This document shows positions 7,829 through 16,991 of a stretch of 64,000 nt of DNA, piece after piece. The notes under the pieces were generated by a model, which was not told where the DNA came from, did no database searches, and saw only the letters and a list, made by a program, of their open reading frames with translations. Both the position numbers and the translations under genes were made by a program. The stretch comes from Cyclobacteriaceae bacterium (GTDB taxonomy: Bacteria > Bacteroidota > Bacteroidia > Cytophagales > Cyclobacteriaceae): NCBI GenBank assembly GCA_016787665.1, contig JAEUUC010000007.1:310001-374000 (forward strand). The letters run 5' to 3'. Each line of letters begins with the position of its first letter. Position 1 is the first letter of the stretch.

Positions 7829-9715
7829 ATGGCGAAAGAAATCGAATACAACGAGTCGAGTATTAAATCGCTCGATTGGCGCGAACACATCCGGCTGCGC
7901 CCCGGTATGTACATTGGCAAGTTGGGCGATGGCTCATCGAAGGACGATGGCATTTATGTGCTGGTAAAGGAAGTGATCGATAACTCCATTGATGAACACA
8001 TGATGGGGTATGGCAAGGCGATCGATGTGAAAATTACCGAGTCGCGCGTGATGGTGCGCGATTACGGCCGGGGTATTCCCCTCGGTAAGGTGGTGGACGT
8101 GGTGTCCAAGATCAACACGGGGGCGAAGTACGACTCAAATGCCTTTCAGAAATCCGTAGGACTTAATGGTGTGGGTACCAAAGCAGTAAATGCCCTCTCC
8201 AACTTCTTCAAGGTGCAGGCGTTTCGCGAGGGTGCCACCAAACTCGCGGAGTTTAAGAAGGGGGTGCTCGTTAGCGATCCCAAACAGGGTAAATCCGCGG
8301 AGAAGAACGGCACGCTGGTGGAGTTCGAGCCGGACGACTCCATGTTCAAAGGCTACCGGTTTATTCCCGAGTACCTGGATGATTTGATGTGGAACTACGC
8401 ATTTCTGAATGCAGGCCTCACCATCAATTACAACGGCCGTAAGTTCTACTCCAAAGATGGCTTGCTCGATTTACTCAAACAGAAGAGCGATCCTGAAGAA
8501 ATCCGATATCCGATCATCCACCTGAAGGGGGATGACATTGAAGTGGCGCTGACCCATGGTAACCAGTATGGCGAGGAGTACTACTCGTTCGTCAACGGTC
8601 AAAACACCACCCAGGGTGGAACCCACCTGGCGGCCTTCCGCGAGGGGCTGGTGCGGGGTGTTCGCGATTACTTCGCCAAAGACAAGAAAGATTTTGATGC
8701 GGCTGATATCCGGGCATCCGTGATTGCCGCCATTGCCGTGCGGGTGCAGGAGCCGGTGTTCGAGTCGCAGACCAAAACCAAGTTGGGGTCCGTGAACATG
8801 GCGCCCGATGGCCCTTCCGTTAAGAATTTCGTGGGCGATTTTGTGGCTAAGGAGATCGAAATTTTCCTGCATAAAAATCCGAAGGTGGCCGAAGAAATGC
8901 TCAAACGCATTCAGCAATCGGAGCGGGAACGAAAGGAGATAGCCGGCATCAAGAAACTGGCCAACGAGCGCGCTAAAAAGGCCAACCTGCATAACCGCAA
9001 GCTGCGCGACTGCCGCATTCATTTTGATGATGAGAAAACCATCAAGGGGCAGCAAACGATGGTCTTTATTACGGAAGGTGACTCGGCCAGCGGCTCTATC
9101 ACCAAATCGCGCGATGTAGAGACACAGGCGGTTTTCAGTTTGCGCGGTAAACCGTTAAACTCGTTTGGCCTTACCAAGAAGGTAGTGTATGAGAATGAGG
9201 AGTTTAACCTTCTGCAGCATGCCCTTAACATTGAAGACGGGCTGGAGGGGCTTCGGTACAACAAGGTGATTATTGCCACCGATGCAGATGTGGACGGCAT
9301 GCATATCCGGTTGTTGTTGATGACTTTTTTCCTGCAGTTCTTCCCGGAGTTGGTGAAGGCAGGTCACGTTTACATTTTGGAAACTCCGCTGTTTCGCGTC
9401 CGCAACAAGAAGGAAACGATCTATTGCTACAGTGAAGACGAAAAGCGAAAGGCGGTAGACCGGTTAGGGGCCAAACCTGAGATTACCCGATTCAAAGGCT
9501 TGGGCGAGATTTCACCGGATGAGTTCGGTGCGTTTATTGGTGAGCAGATCCGTTTGCAACCCGTTACCATTGATAAAGAAAAGCACCTGGCCAAAACGCT
9601 TGAGTTCTATATGGGAAAGAACACGCCTAATCGGCAGGAGTTCATCATCGACAACCTGCGGGTGGAACTGGATAAAATTGAAGTAACCGAAATAGAAGAA
9701 GCAGTGGCTGAATAA
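7829..9715 (+). CDS. parE: DNA topoisomerase IV subunit B
   Basis: This is the ATPase subunit of the type IIA topoisomerase that decatenates chromosomes. The 628 residues comprise a GHKL ATPase (about 1-210: [38 protein letters not shown]), a transducer domain with the QTK loop (SQTKTKLGS, about 315), a TOPRIM domain ([10 protein letters not shown] at about 410 and [11 protein letters not shown] at about 485), and the C-terminal [10 protein letters not shown] motif. The opening [20 protein letters not shown] is the Bacteroidota ParE signature rather than GyrB. It is followed 27 bases later by the A subunit, so the pair is an operon. Confidence 0.93.
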   Translation: MAKEIEYNESSIKSLDWREHIRLRPGMYIGKLGDGSSKDDGIYVLVKEVIDNSIDEHMMGYGKAIDVKITESRVMVRDYGRGIPLGKVVDVVSKINTGAKYDSNAFQKSVGLNGVGTKAVNALSNFFKVQAFREGATKLAEFKKGVLVSDPKQGKSAEKNGTLVEFEPDDSMFKGYRFIPEYLDDLMWNYAFLNAGLTINYNGRKFYSKDGLLDLLKQKSDPEEIRYPIIHLKGDDIEVALTHGNQYGEEYYSFVNGQNTTQGGTHLAAFREGLVRGVRDYFAKDKKDFDAADIRASVIAAIAVRVQEPVFESQTKTKLGSVNMAPDGPSVKNFVGDFVAKEIEIFLHKNPKVAEEMLKRIQQSERERKEIAGIKKLANERAKKANLHNRKLRDCRIHFDDEKTIKGQQTMVFITEGDSASGSITKSRDVETQAVFSLRGKPLNSFGLTKKVVYENEEFNLLQHALNIEDGLEGLRYNKVIIATDADVDGMHIRLLLMTFFLQFFPELVKAGHVYILETPLFRVRNKKETIYCYSEDEKRKAVDRLGAKPEITRFKGLGEISPDEFGAFIGEQIRLQPVTIDKEKHLAKTLEFYMGKNTPNRQEFIIDNLRVELDKIEVTEIEEAVAE

Positions 9716-9742
9716 GCCGAAACAATGTATTGCGATTGATTC

Positions 9743-12571
9743 ATGAGTAAGAAGAACAACAAGCCCGAACCTTCATCCAGACCTAAGGAGGTAATGCATA
9801 CCATACCGTTGGATGGCTTGTATAAAGATTGGTTTCTGGATTATGCCTCCTATGTTATTCTGGAGCGGGCGGTACCGCGCATTGAAGATGGACTGAAGCC
9901 GGTGCAAAGGCGAATCATGCATTCCCTCAAGGAAGTGGATGATGGTCGGTTCAACAAGGTGGCGAACATTATCGGTCATGCCATGCAGTATCACCCCCAT
10001 GGCGATGCGGCCATCGGGGAGGCCATCGTCAATATCGGGCAAAAGGATTTGTTGTTTGATACCCAGGGGAACTGGGGCGATGTGCGCACAGGCGATGGCG
10101 CAGCTGCGCCCCGCTACATCGAAGTACGCTTGTCCAAATTTGCGTTGGATGTGGTGTACAATCCACAAACTACGGAGTGGCAGCTTTCCTACGATGGTCG
10201 CAAGAAAGAGCCGGTTACGCTGCCGGTAAAGTTCCCGCTGTTGCTGGCCCAGGGTGTCGATGGTATTGCGGTCGGGCTCTCCACGAAAATTCTGCCGCAC
10301 AACTTCGTTGAACTGGTTAAGGCATCCATCGATGTTTTGAAAGGGAAGAACCCGAAAATCTATCCGGATTTCCCCACGGGCGGCATTGCTGATTTTTCGG
10401 AGTACGACCAGGGCTACCGCGGGGGGCGCGTCAAAGTGCGTGCCCGCATCGACATCGTGGATAAGAAAACACTCGCCATCCGCGAAATTCCGTTCGGCAC
10501 CACCACCACCTCGCTGATGGAGTCGATTGTGAGGGCGAGCGAGAAGGGGAAGATTAAGGTTCGCCAGGTGGTTGACAACACCGCGCGCGATGTGGAGATC
10601 GTCATTCACTTGCAAAGCGGATTGTCACCCGAAATTGCCATGGATGCGCTGTATGCGTTCACCGATTGCGAGGTGTCCATTTCGCCCAATGCCTGCGTGA
10701 TTGTGGATGACAAGCCACAGTTCATGAAGGTGAATGAGATCCTGAAAATCAACACCGAGCAAACCCGCGAGTTGCTGAAGCGTGAACTGGAGATCCGGAA
10801 GGGCGAATTGATGGAGAAGATTCTCTTCTCCTCGCTGGAAAAGATATTCATTGAGAAGCGCATCTACCGCAGCATTGAGGAAGTGGACACGTACGAGAAA
10901 GTGATTTCTACGATCGACAAAGGCCTGCAGCCCTATAAGAAGCAGTTCTACCGAGAGATCACCCGCGATGATATTCTGCGGTTGATGGAAATCCGGATTA
11001 AGCGAATTTCGAGATACGATTCCTTCAAAGCGGATGAAGCCCTGCGGGATCTTGAAAAAGAGCTGAAGGAAACACTTCATCACCTCAAGCATCTGACCGA
11101 TTACGCTATTGCCTACTACCAAAACCTGCTTGATAAATACGGGAAAGGGCGTGAGCGAAGAACCGAAATCAAGAGCTTCCAGTCGGTAACGGCTGTTGAA
11201 GTGATTGCCAACAATCAGAAACTGTACGTGAACCGTGCTGATGGTTTTGTCGGTTGGGGGTTGCGAAAAGACGAGTTTATTGTCGAGTGCTCGGAGTTGG
11301 ATGATATCATCGTCATTCGCAGAGATGGCAAAGCGCTCGTCAGCAGAATCGGGGAGAAGAAGTTCATGGGAAAAGACATCCTGCATGTGGGCGTTTGGAA
11401 AAAGGGCGATGAGCGAATGGTGTACAACCTGATGTACAGCGATGGCAAGAGCGGGAAAACGTTTGCCAAACGGTTTGCTATGCCGGCCGTTATTCGCGAC
11501 AAGGAATACGCGCTCGATCAGGACACCCCCAACAGTAAGGTGCAGTACCTCAGCGCCAATCCCAATGGAGAGGCCGAAATCGTGGAGGTTAAGCTGAGCC
11601 AGAGCAGTACCGCGCGCAAAAAGATTTTTGATTTTGATTTTTCAGAGCAGGAAATCAAAGGGCGGGGAGCACGAGGTAACGTAGTCACGAAATACCCGGT
11701 GCGTAAGGTTGACTTCAAGGAAGGCAAAGGCTCAACACTGAGCGGGCTCGAGCTCTGGTTTGATGAAGCCAGCGGTCGACTTAATAAGGACAAGCGCGGC
11801 CGTCACGTGGGTAAGTTTGACGGTGACGATCAGATTATTGCGATCACCACCAGTGGTAATTATAAGATCACGAACTATGAACTGACCAACCGGTATGAGC
11901 CCGAGAAGACGATTTTGATTGAAAAATTCAATTCCAAAAAGGTGATCTCGGCTGTGTATTGGGATGGCGAAAGCAAGCAGCACTTTGTGAAGCGCTTCCA
12001 GGTAGAGACCAACACGACAGACAAAGAGTTCAATTTCATCTCCGAAGGCATTGGGTCGCGGCTGGAGTTTGTCACCACGTCCGATAACCCGGAAGTAGAG
12101 GTGGAGGCGGTGAAAGGCAAAGGCAAGGAGAAGGAGATCGAAGTGGTGAACCTGGAGGATGTAATTGATGTGAAGGGATGGAAAGCTATGGGCAACCGGC
12201 TGAGTCAACATAAGGTCACCAAGGTGCGTCCGGTGGAAGAGCCGGAAGACACGGGCCTTGAAGGCGATGACGAAGAAGCTGAGCTGGCGACCGGAACCGG
12301 AAAGGGTGCTGAGTCGCCAAAAAAAAAATCAGCCCACGAAGAAACTCCCCACATCGAAGAAGACGGGCAAACAGCCCTCTTCGGTGAAGGCCGGCCCGAA
12401 AAGCAAAGCGGTCCGCTCGTCAACGGCAAGCCGCCCCAGCCCAAAGCCCGTAAAAGGGGCGAAGGTGGGCAAGCCGACCTCTTCGGGCAAGGCGCGAAAA
12501 GAGAAGTAGGTGGCGGTAAGAAACCGCCTCAGGCGTTTACCGCGGGCGACTCCATTGAACTGGATTTGTAA
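9743..12571 (+). CDS. parC: DNA topoisomerase IV subunit A
   Basis: This is the DNA-cleaving subunit, 942 residues. The winged-helix and tower core has the catalytic tyrosine in AAPRYIEVRLSKFAL (about Y129). HYHPHGD appears as QYHPHGDAAIGEA (about 82-93). A coiled-coil stretch lies around 330-480, and a beta-pinwheel C-terminal domain follows from about 500 (repeated G-x-G and KYPV elements such as GRGARGNVVTKYPV). The last 120 residues are a low-complexity tail rich in acidic residues, Gly and Lys, ending AGDSIELDL. The tail contains QTALF and QADLF motifs and a run of ten A residues at 12319-12328, after which a second frame is open for about 180 bases (see findings). Confidence 0.92.
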   Translation: MSKKNNKPEPSSRPKEVMHTIPLDGLYKDWFLDYASYVILERAVPRIEDGLKPVQRRIMHSLKEVDDGRFNKVANIIGHAMQYHPHGDAAIGEAIVNIGQKDLLFDTQGNWGDVRTGDGAAAPRYIEVRLSKFALDVVYNPQTTEWQLSYDGRKKEPVTLPVKFPLLLAQGVDGIAVGLSTKILPHNFVELVKASIDVLKGKNPKIYPDFPTGGIADFSEYDQGYRGGRVKVRARIDIVDKKTLAIREIPFGTTTTSLMESIVRASEKGKIKVRQVVDNTARDVEIVIHLQSGLSPEIAMDALYAFTDCEVSISPNACVIVDDKPQFMKVNEILKINTEQTRELLKRELEIRKGELMEKILFSSLEKIFIEKRIYRSIEEVDTYEKVISTIDKGLQPYKKQFYREITRDDILRLMEIRIKRISRYDSFKADEALRDLEKELKETLHHLKHLTDYAIAYYQNLLDKYGKGRERRTEIKSFQSVTAVEVIANNQKLYVNRADGFVGWGLRKDEFIVECSELDDIIVIRRDGKALVSRIGEKKFMGKDILHVGVWKKGDERMVYNLMYSDGKSGKTFAKRFAMPAVIRDKEYALDQDTPNSKVQYLSANPNGEAEIVEVKLSQSSTARKKIFDFDFSEQEIKGRGARGNVVTKYPVRKVDFKEGKGSTLSGLELWFDEASGRLNKDKRGRHVGKFDGDDQIIAITTSGNYKITNYELTNRYEPEKTILIEKFNSKKVISAVYWDGESKQHFVKRFQVETNTTDKEFNFISEGIGSRLEFVTTSDNPEVEVEAVKGKGKEKEIEVVNLEDVIDVKGWKAMGNRLSQHKVTKVRPVEEPEDTGLEGDDEEAELATGTGKGAESPKKKSAHEETPHIEEDGQTALFGEGRPEKQSGPLVNGKPPQPKARKRGEGGQADLFGQGAKREVGGGKKPPQAFTAGDSIELDL

Positions 12572-12643
12572 GGCAGTTCGTCTGGCAAAGCCGTTGAACA
12601 CCCGGCAGTTGCCTTCCGTTAAACCTGTCGATTGTCGTTGTTT

Positions 12644-12798
12644 CACTTCACTAGAAGCCATCTCAAAAACACTTCACCATGTCAGGTTGAGTCCGATCGC
12701 TATCGGACTGTCGAAACCGGGTTTCCGTACCGAATAGCCTTCGGCAAGCTCAGGCTGACAATTGAAAATTGATTTTTGAGATGGCTTTTAATGAAGTG
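12644..12798. repeat. 155-bp intergenic element bounded by 26-bp inverted repeats
   Basis: Bases 12644-12669 and 12773-12798 are inverted copies matching at 24 of 26 positions. Inside lies a smaller imperfect pair (GTCAGGTTGAG at 12681-12691 and CTCAGGCTGAC at 12749-12759) and a perfect 8-bp hairpin with a CGCT loop (12690-12709, arms AGTCCGAT/ATCGGACT). No coding frame is present. The architecture resembles a palindromic extragenic repeat or a MITE-like insertion. The right arm ends 18 bases before the -7 element of the TonB receptor gene. Confidence 0.7.
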
Positions 12799-12816
12799 GA
12801 GTGCACGACAGAATCA

Positions 12817-12824
12817 TACTTTTG
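12817..12824 (+). promoter_or_regulatory. Bacteroidota -7 element (TACTTTTG) for the TonB receptor
   Basis: TACTTTTG is an exact TAnnTTTG match 25 bases upstream of ATG 12850. It sits downstream of the in-frame ATG at 12769 and just before the one at 12826, so it decides in favour of ATG 12850, which also begins the signal peptide. Confidence 0.65.
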
Positions 12825-12849
12825 CATGTGTAAAGTTTTACTTAGTTCG

Positions 12850-14673
12850 ATGACTAGAAGTTTTCTATCACTGATCTTGTTCGTTCTTGTGCAGCTTCAG
12901 GCATTAGCGCAACCATCGGACACTGTTCGCCAGCTAAGCGAAGTACAGGTGCAGGCCAACCGGATTCAACCCGGGTTTAATGAGTTTTCGGCTAGCCTAA
13001 TTGTCATTAACCGACCCGATATCGAGCGATCTCCCGGTTTGAGCGTGGCAGATCTTTTACACTATTACGCGGGGGTGGACATTCGAAATCGCGGGGCCAA
13101 CGGGGTTCAGGCTGATGCGGGAATTCGCGGCAGCACCTTTGATCAGGTGTTAATTCTGGTCAACGGCATTAAAATCAGTGACCCTCAGACGGGCCACCAT
13201 TCGCTTAACCTACCCGTGGACATGGAGAGTATCGAGCGTATTGAAGTGCTGAAAGGGCCTGCTGGGCGTGTATTTGGGCAGAACGCTTTTGCAGGTGCTA
13301 TTAATATCATCACCCGAAAGGTTGATCACGACTATATGCGCGTGCAGGCGCTGGCCGGGGATTATGGATTGGGCGGTGTCAGACTTTCTGCGGGTATGGT
13401 TGAGGGCACAGCCGCCCATCATTTTTCTGCCAGCCGTGATGTTTCAGACGGCTATCGCTACAATACCGATTATGAGATGACCAACTTATTCTATGAATCA
13501 CGAATTGGAACTGCGCGCGGAGAATGGAATATTTTGGGCGGATGGTCTGCGCGTGAATTTGGTGCGAATGGCTTCTATGCCACCCCGGCTGCGACCGAGC
13601 AATATGAAGAGGTACAAACGAGTTTGGTGGCGGTCAGCTACCGGATAAGGCCGGTTACGAACTGGCTACTGCAGCACCGGGTGTACTGGCGCAGAAATCA
13701 GGATATGTACCTGTTTGTGCGCAATAATCCACAGCTTTATCGGAATATGCACGTGAACAACGTTGTCGGATATGAGCAAAATGCCACCTATACGAGTGCC
13801 TTAGGCACCACGGGGCTTGGTGTGGATGTTAATCACGTACGACTGACCAGCAATAATCTGGGCGATCATGAGCGTACAGTGGCCACGCTGTTTGCAGAAC
13901 ATCGTTTTGAGTTCATGCGTGAACGACTGGATTTGACACCCGGTGTTCAGCTCAATTACTACTCCGATTTCGGTTGGAATGCATTTCCTGGAATTGATGC
14001 CGGGTACCGGTTGTCGAAGCATTGGCGTTTGTTTGGCAACTGGGGTTACACCTATCGCGTGCCCACGTATACCAATTTGTATTACAACGACCCGGCCAAC
14101 ATCGGCAACCCGAACTTGGTGCCGGAATACGCAGTCACGTACGAAGCGGGTGTCAAGCTTTTGTCTATCGCGGGCCTATCCGGACAGGCGTCATATTTTT
14201 CCCGGCAGGGCAACTCGATCATTGATTATGTGAAAGATCAGCCCACTGATCCGTGGCGGGCTGAGAATCTTTTGCAAGTTGATATGCGCGGTGTGGACCT
14301 TAATCTTTCCTGGTCGCCCTCAAAGTCGTTTATCAAAAAACTTGATGTAGGATATACGTATATCAGGTCTGCGAAAGAGCAGGAGGCTGCCCTTTCCAAG
14401 TATGCTCTTGACAACCTGACGCATCAGTATGTGGCCAATCTGCTCATGTGTTATGTACCCCATCTGTTTCATTCGGTCAACTACCGGTATGCAGATCGAG
14501 TTGATCAGGCCACTTACGCCATTGTGGACACCCGGTTGATGTGGCAAACTCAAAAATGGATGATATATATTGATGTCACCAACATTTTTGACCAGCAGTA
14601 CACCGAGACTAATCTGGTGACGCTTCCGGGGCGTTGGGTTAGGGGAGGCTTCTCACGGACTTTCGGGAAATGA
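12850..14673 (+). CDS. TonB-dependent outer-membrane receptor
   Basis: The start at ATG 12850 (MTRSFLSLILFVLVQLQALAQ) gives a 20-residue signal peptide and about 607 residues in total. The plug domain spans roughly residues 30-160: QLSEVQVQANRI is TonB-box-like, followed by VADLLHYYAGVDIRNRG, GIRGSTFDQVLILVNGI and EVLKGPAGRVFGQNAFAGAI. A 22-strand barrel follows and ends in an aromatic terminus (GGFSRTFGK). It is compact and lacks the N-terminal carboxypeptidase-like extension of SusC proteins, resembling BtuB or iron-complex receptors. The substrate cannot be told from sequence. It stands alone, with its promoter just downstream of the inverted-repeat element. Confidence 0.9.
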   Translation: MTRSFLSLILFVLVQLQALAQPSDTVRQLSEVQVQANRIQPGFNEFSASLIVINRPDIERSPGLSVADLLHYYAGVDIRNRGANGVQADAGIRGSTFDQVLILVNGIKISDPQTGHHSLNLPVDMESIERIEVLKGPAGRVFGQNAFAGAINIITRKVDHDYMRVQALAGDYGLGGVRLSAGMVEGTAAHHFSASRDVSDGYRYNTDYEMTNLFYESRIGTARGEWNILGGWSAREFGANGFYATPAATEQYEEVQTSLVAVSYRIRPVTNWLLQHRVYWRRNQDMYLFVRNNPQLYRNMHVNNVVGYEQNATYTSALGTTGLGVDVNHVRLTSNNLGDHERTVATLFAEHRFEFMRERLDLTPGVQLNYYSDFGWNAFPGIDAGYRLSKHWRLFGNWGYTYRVPTYTNLYYNDPANIGNPNLVPEYAVTYEAGVKLLSIAGLSGQASYFSRQGNSIIDYVKDQPTDPWRAENLLQVDMRGVDLNLSWSPSKSFIKKLDVGYTYIRSAKEQEAALSKYALDNLTHQYVANLLMCYVPHLFHSVNYRYADRVDQATYAIVDTRLMWQTQKWMIYIDVTNIFDQQYTETNLVTLPGRWVRGGFSRTFGK

Positions 14674-14730
14674 CAGCAACGTCAGTGATAGATATAGTCG
14701 CATTCACGATCTTTCTGAAGCAGTCGCGGG

Positions 14731-15057
14731 TTATATCTGGAAGTACAGGTGATAGTGATTTTGGCATCGCGGATTGAATGGTGCCTGACAGGCCGGGCAT
14801 TGATGCCCTGAATTCAAATACTGCGTAATGGAAAGCTCAGTATTGCAGGCGCCACATAGTATTGCCAACGTATCGAACTCGTGCTTCGGCCATGTTTGTA
14901 CTGGATGGTCAGCCGTTTCGGTATGGCATTCGAAACAAGGGTAGTATTCACCACAGCATTTAAACTTAATCGCTATGATGTCTGCGGGCGAGTGATAATG
15001 TTCACAGCGCGTCTGCTCATCGATTACTCTACCGTGCACAACGATGCGTGCTGTCAT
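14731..15057 (-). CDS. CHY-type zinc-finger protein (Hot13-like)
   Basis: The 108-residue protein starts at ATG 15057 (MTARIVVHGRVIDEQTRCEH). Longer frames would run into the divergent OmpA-like gene. It carries the CHY zinc-finger pattern in order: CEHYHSPADIIAIKFKCC, YYPCFECH, ILCGACN, QCPACQ and FNPRCQNHYHLYF, giving about eight or nine cysteines and several histidines for two or three zinc ions. Eukaryotic relatives include the mitochondrial intermembrane-space protein Hot13; the bacterial role is unknown. The protein appears cytosolic, with no signal peptide. It is separated by 49 bases from the divergent start at 15107. Confidence 0.85.
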   Translation of the reverse strand: MTARIVVHGRVIDEQTRCEHYHSPADIIAIKFKCCGEYYPCFECHTETADHPVQTWPKHEFDTLAILCGACNTELSITQYLNSGHQCPACQAPFNPRCQNHYHLYFQI

Positions 15058-15094
15058 CAGACTTGGTTTTGTCGGGGTAAAGGTACCAAAGTGG

Positions 15095-15102
15095 TATCTT
15101 TG
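15095..15102 (+). promoter_or_regulatory. Bacteroidota -7 element (TATCTTTG), four bases from the start codon
   Basis: TATCTTTG is an exact TAnnTTTG match and ends only four bases before ATG 15107. Given usual -7 geometry, transcription should begin at or next to the A of the ATG, so the OmpA-like gene is probably leaderless. Confidence 0.55.
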
Positions 15103-15106
15103 CTGC

Positions 15107-15766
15107 ATGCTGCGTCTCGTTTTGTTTTTCGTTATGCCGTTGTCTGTTGTGGCTCAGGTCAAAGAGATTCCCATCTCCGGGAAGGTGATCAACCTGGCTA
15201 CGGGCAAGGCCGTGAAAGCCCGGATTACGTATAAGAGTATTCCCACTGGAAGCATATCCGGCACATTCTACGACAGCATATTTAACTTCCCGGTCTTTGG
15301 TACAGCCAAGTATCAGATCACCGCCCAGGCCGAGGGTTTCATTCCACGTTCCATCATCATGGATCCCCGCGAGATAGGAAGTCGGACCGCGCTAACGCGC
15401 AACATTGAGTTGACGCAGGAAGGAAACACTTTTCGGTTGACACACTTGAATTTTGCGCAAGGCAAGGCGGTCATTCAACCTGACTCATTTGAAGAACTTG
15501 ACGAACTCGCAGCCCTGATGAACGACAACAAAAAGATGGTCATTCAACTGGAGGGTCATACCGACAATCTCGGCCGGGCGGACCTAAATCAGAAATTATC
15601 TGAGGACCGGGTAGAGGCTGTGAAAAAGTACCTTGTCGGCAAGGGGGTCGGCAAAGATCGGGTCAAGACAAAAGCGTTTGGAGGCACCCAGCCCCTCTCG
15701 AACGAGGGCACACCGGAAGCTCGCGCGCTCAACCGCAGGGTGGAGATTCGCGTTTTGCAAGATTAA
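15107..15766 (+). CDS. OmpA-family peptidoglycan-anchored protein
   Basis: The start is at ATG 15107 (MLRLVLFFVMPLSVVAQ, a 17-residue signal peptide); upstream starts precede the promoter element. The 219-residue protein has a beta-sandwich region resembling carboxypeptidase-regulatory domains (about 20-105: ISGKVINLATGKAVKARI). An OmpA-like peptidoglycan-binding domain follows (about 110-218), with IQLEGHTDNLGRADLNQKLS and RRVEIRV. The invariant aspartate and arginine that grip diaminopimelate are present in the TDN and NRRVEI motifs. No beta-barrel is seen, so it is a periplasmic or surface-associated wall-binding protein. Confidence 0.9.
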   Translation: MLRLVLFFVMPLSVVAQVKEIPISGKVINLATGKAVKARITYKSIPTGSISGTFYDSIFNFPVFGTAKYQITAQAEGFIPRSIIMDPREIGSRTALTRNIELTQEGNTFRLTHLNFAQGKAVIQPDSFEELDELAALMNDNKKMVIQLEGHTDNLGRADLNQKLSEDRVEAVKKYLVGKGVGKDRVKTKAFGGTQPLSNEGTPEARALNRRVEIRVLQD

Positions 15767-15806
15767 CGTTGGCCAAACCGGTGCCCTTTTCTTTCTGCGG
15801 GCAGTT

Positions 15807-16991
15807 TCAGTCTGCGATATCGATCATTTTGTAGTGCGCCAGCTTTCTGAATAATTCTGCACTGGGTCGCGGAGTTCGATCCTTCGTTTCCCAATCACAG
15901 GCATACAGACCGAATTTGCACGAAGGCCCGAGGTGCCACTCAAAATTGTCCCACGTGCTCCACCAAAAGTAACCGCGAATGTCAATTCCATCAGCCATCG
16001 CCTGATGAACGACTGAGGCATAGTCTGCGATTGCCTTTGACCGCAGCACATCACGACTATCAGCCACACCGTTCTCGGTAATAATGAAGGGCTTTTTGTA
16101 CTTTTTCCAGTATCGGTCGAGACACTCGCGCAATCCGGCCGGGTAATACTCCCACATGTCGTCATGTGGGCGTCCGAGTTTCTTCATCTTTTCCGGTGTT
16201 TCCACAAAGGTGATCGGCATTGGATCGTGACCAATACGGGCGTAATAACTTATTCCGAAAAAATCAACCCGTTCAAAGTGCGAGGGAATAAAGTCCATAA
16301 ACCACCAGTCGGCCAGCCCGGCTGTTACCCATCCAAGCGGGTTTTCGGCAGATAGGATGGCTGCGTTATGCGAAATACCTACGGGCTTTTGGGGGAAACG
16401 TTTTTTCAGCAACCGATAGGCTTTGTTGTGCGCCCGCCCGAGATTTTGGACTACGGTGGCGGCCAAATAGGGATTCTTTTTGAACGGGGGGAAAAATCCG
16501 GTAACCCACCCGTAGCTGGCATACACGTTGGGCTCGTTGAACGTATTCCAGATGTCAGCGTATTCACCAAATTCCTCGACCACTTTCGCGCAAAAATCCA
16601 ACCACAAGTCCACGTTCTCCTTTTTCTCCCACCCGCCAATGTTCGCGAACCATATCGGGTTGGTGAAATGGTGGAGCACCATCATAATGCGAACGTTGCG
16701 TTTGCGAAGGCGTTTTAAAAACCGGTGGTACTCCGCACAGCTCTTTTTATGTAGTTTTTTTCCGGGCCCGCGTTGCAGTTTGCTCCACATCAGCCCCATG
16801 CGGTACCAGGGTGCCAGATGGGCAATCAGGTCGGCATCTTCTTTCCACCGAATTTCATGATCGGTTGTACGGTCGAAGCGCTCGCCATCCTTGGCAATAA
16901 CTCCTTGCCAGTCGTGGGCAAAGGCCGTTTCGATTTGCGCAGCGGCTGTGCTGGTTCCAAAAATGAAATCGTTTGGAAATTGGAGGCGCAT
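15807..16991 (-). CDS. Glycoside hydrolase family 1 (beta-glucosidase-like)
   Basis: The protein is 394 residues from ATG 16991 (MRLQFPNDFIFGTSTAAAQIE). The longer frame runs into the peptidase gene upstream, and TGATG at the junction indicates coupling. GH1 features are present: the FPNDFIFGTSTAAAQIE N-terminal signature, acid/base glutamate in NTFNEPN (about residue 155) and nucleophile glutamate in IITENG (about 320). An aglycone-site tryptophan cluster is also present (YFWWSTWDNFEWHLG). It is shorter than typical GH1 enzymes (about 440-480), lacking some surface loops. No signal peptide is seen, so it probably acts in the cytoplasm on a beta-glycoside. It is the last gene of an SDR, M15 peptidase, GH1 run. 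Confidence 0.92.
   Translation of the reverse strand: MRLQFPNDFIFGTSTAAAQIETAFAHDWQGVIAKDGERFDRTTDHEIRWKEDADLIAHLAPWYRMGLMWSKLQRGPGKKLHKKSCAEYHRFLKRLRKRNVRIMMVLHHFTNPIWFANIGGWEKKENVDLWLDFCAKVVEEFGEYADIWNTFNEPNVYASYGWVTGFFPPFKKNPYLAATVVQNLGRAHNKAYRLLKKRFPQKPVGISHNAAILSAENPLGWVTAGLADWWFMDFIPSHFERVDFFGISYYARIGHDPMPITFVETPEKMKKLGRPHDDMWEYYPAGLRECLDRYWKKYKKPFIITENGVADSRDVLRSKAIADYASVVHQAMADGIDIRGYFWWSTWDNFEWHLGPSCKFGLYACDWETKDRTPRPSAELFRKLAHYKMIDIAD

Noticed and set aside
12769..12849. Upstream ATG starts for the TonB receptor
   Set aside because: ATG 12769 lies next to the inverted-repeat arm and before the -7 element; ATG 12826 directly follows the element; only ATG 12850 gives a clean signal peptide.
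15058..15108. N-terminal extension of the CHY zinc-finger protein
   Set aside because: It overlaps the divergent OmpA-like promoter and start and adds residues outside the zinc-finger family pattern.
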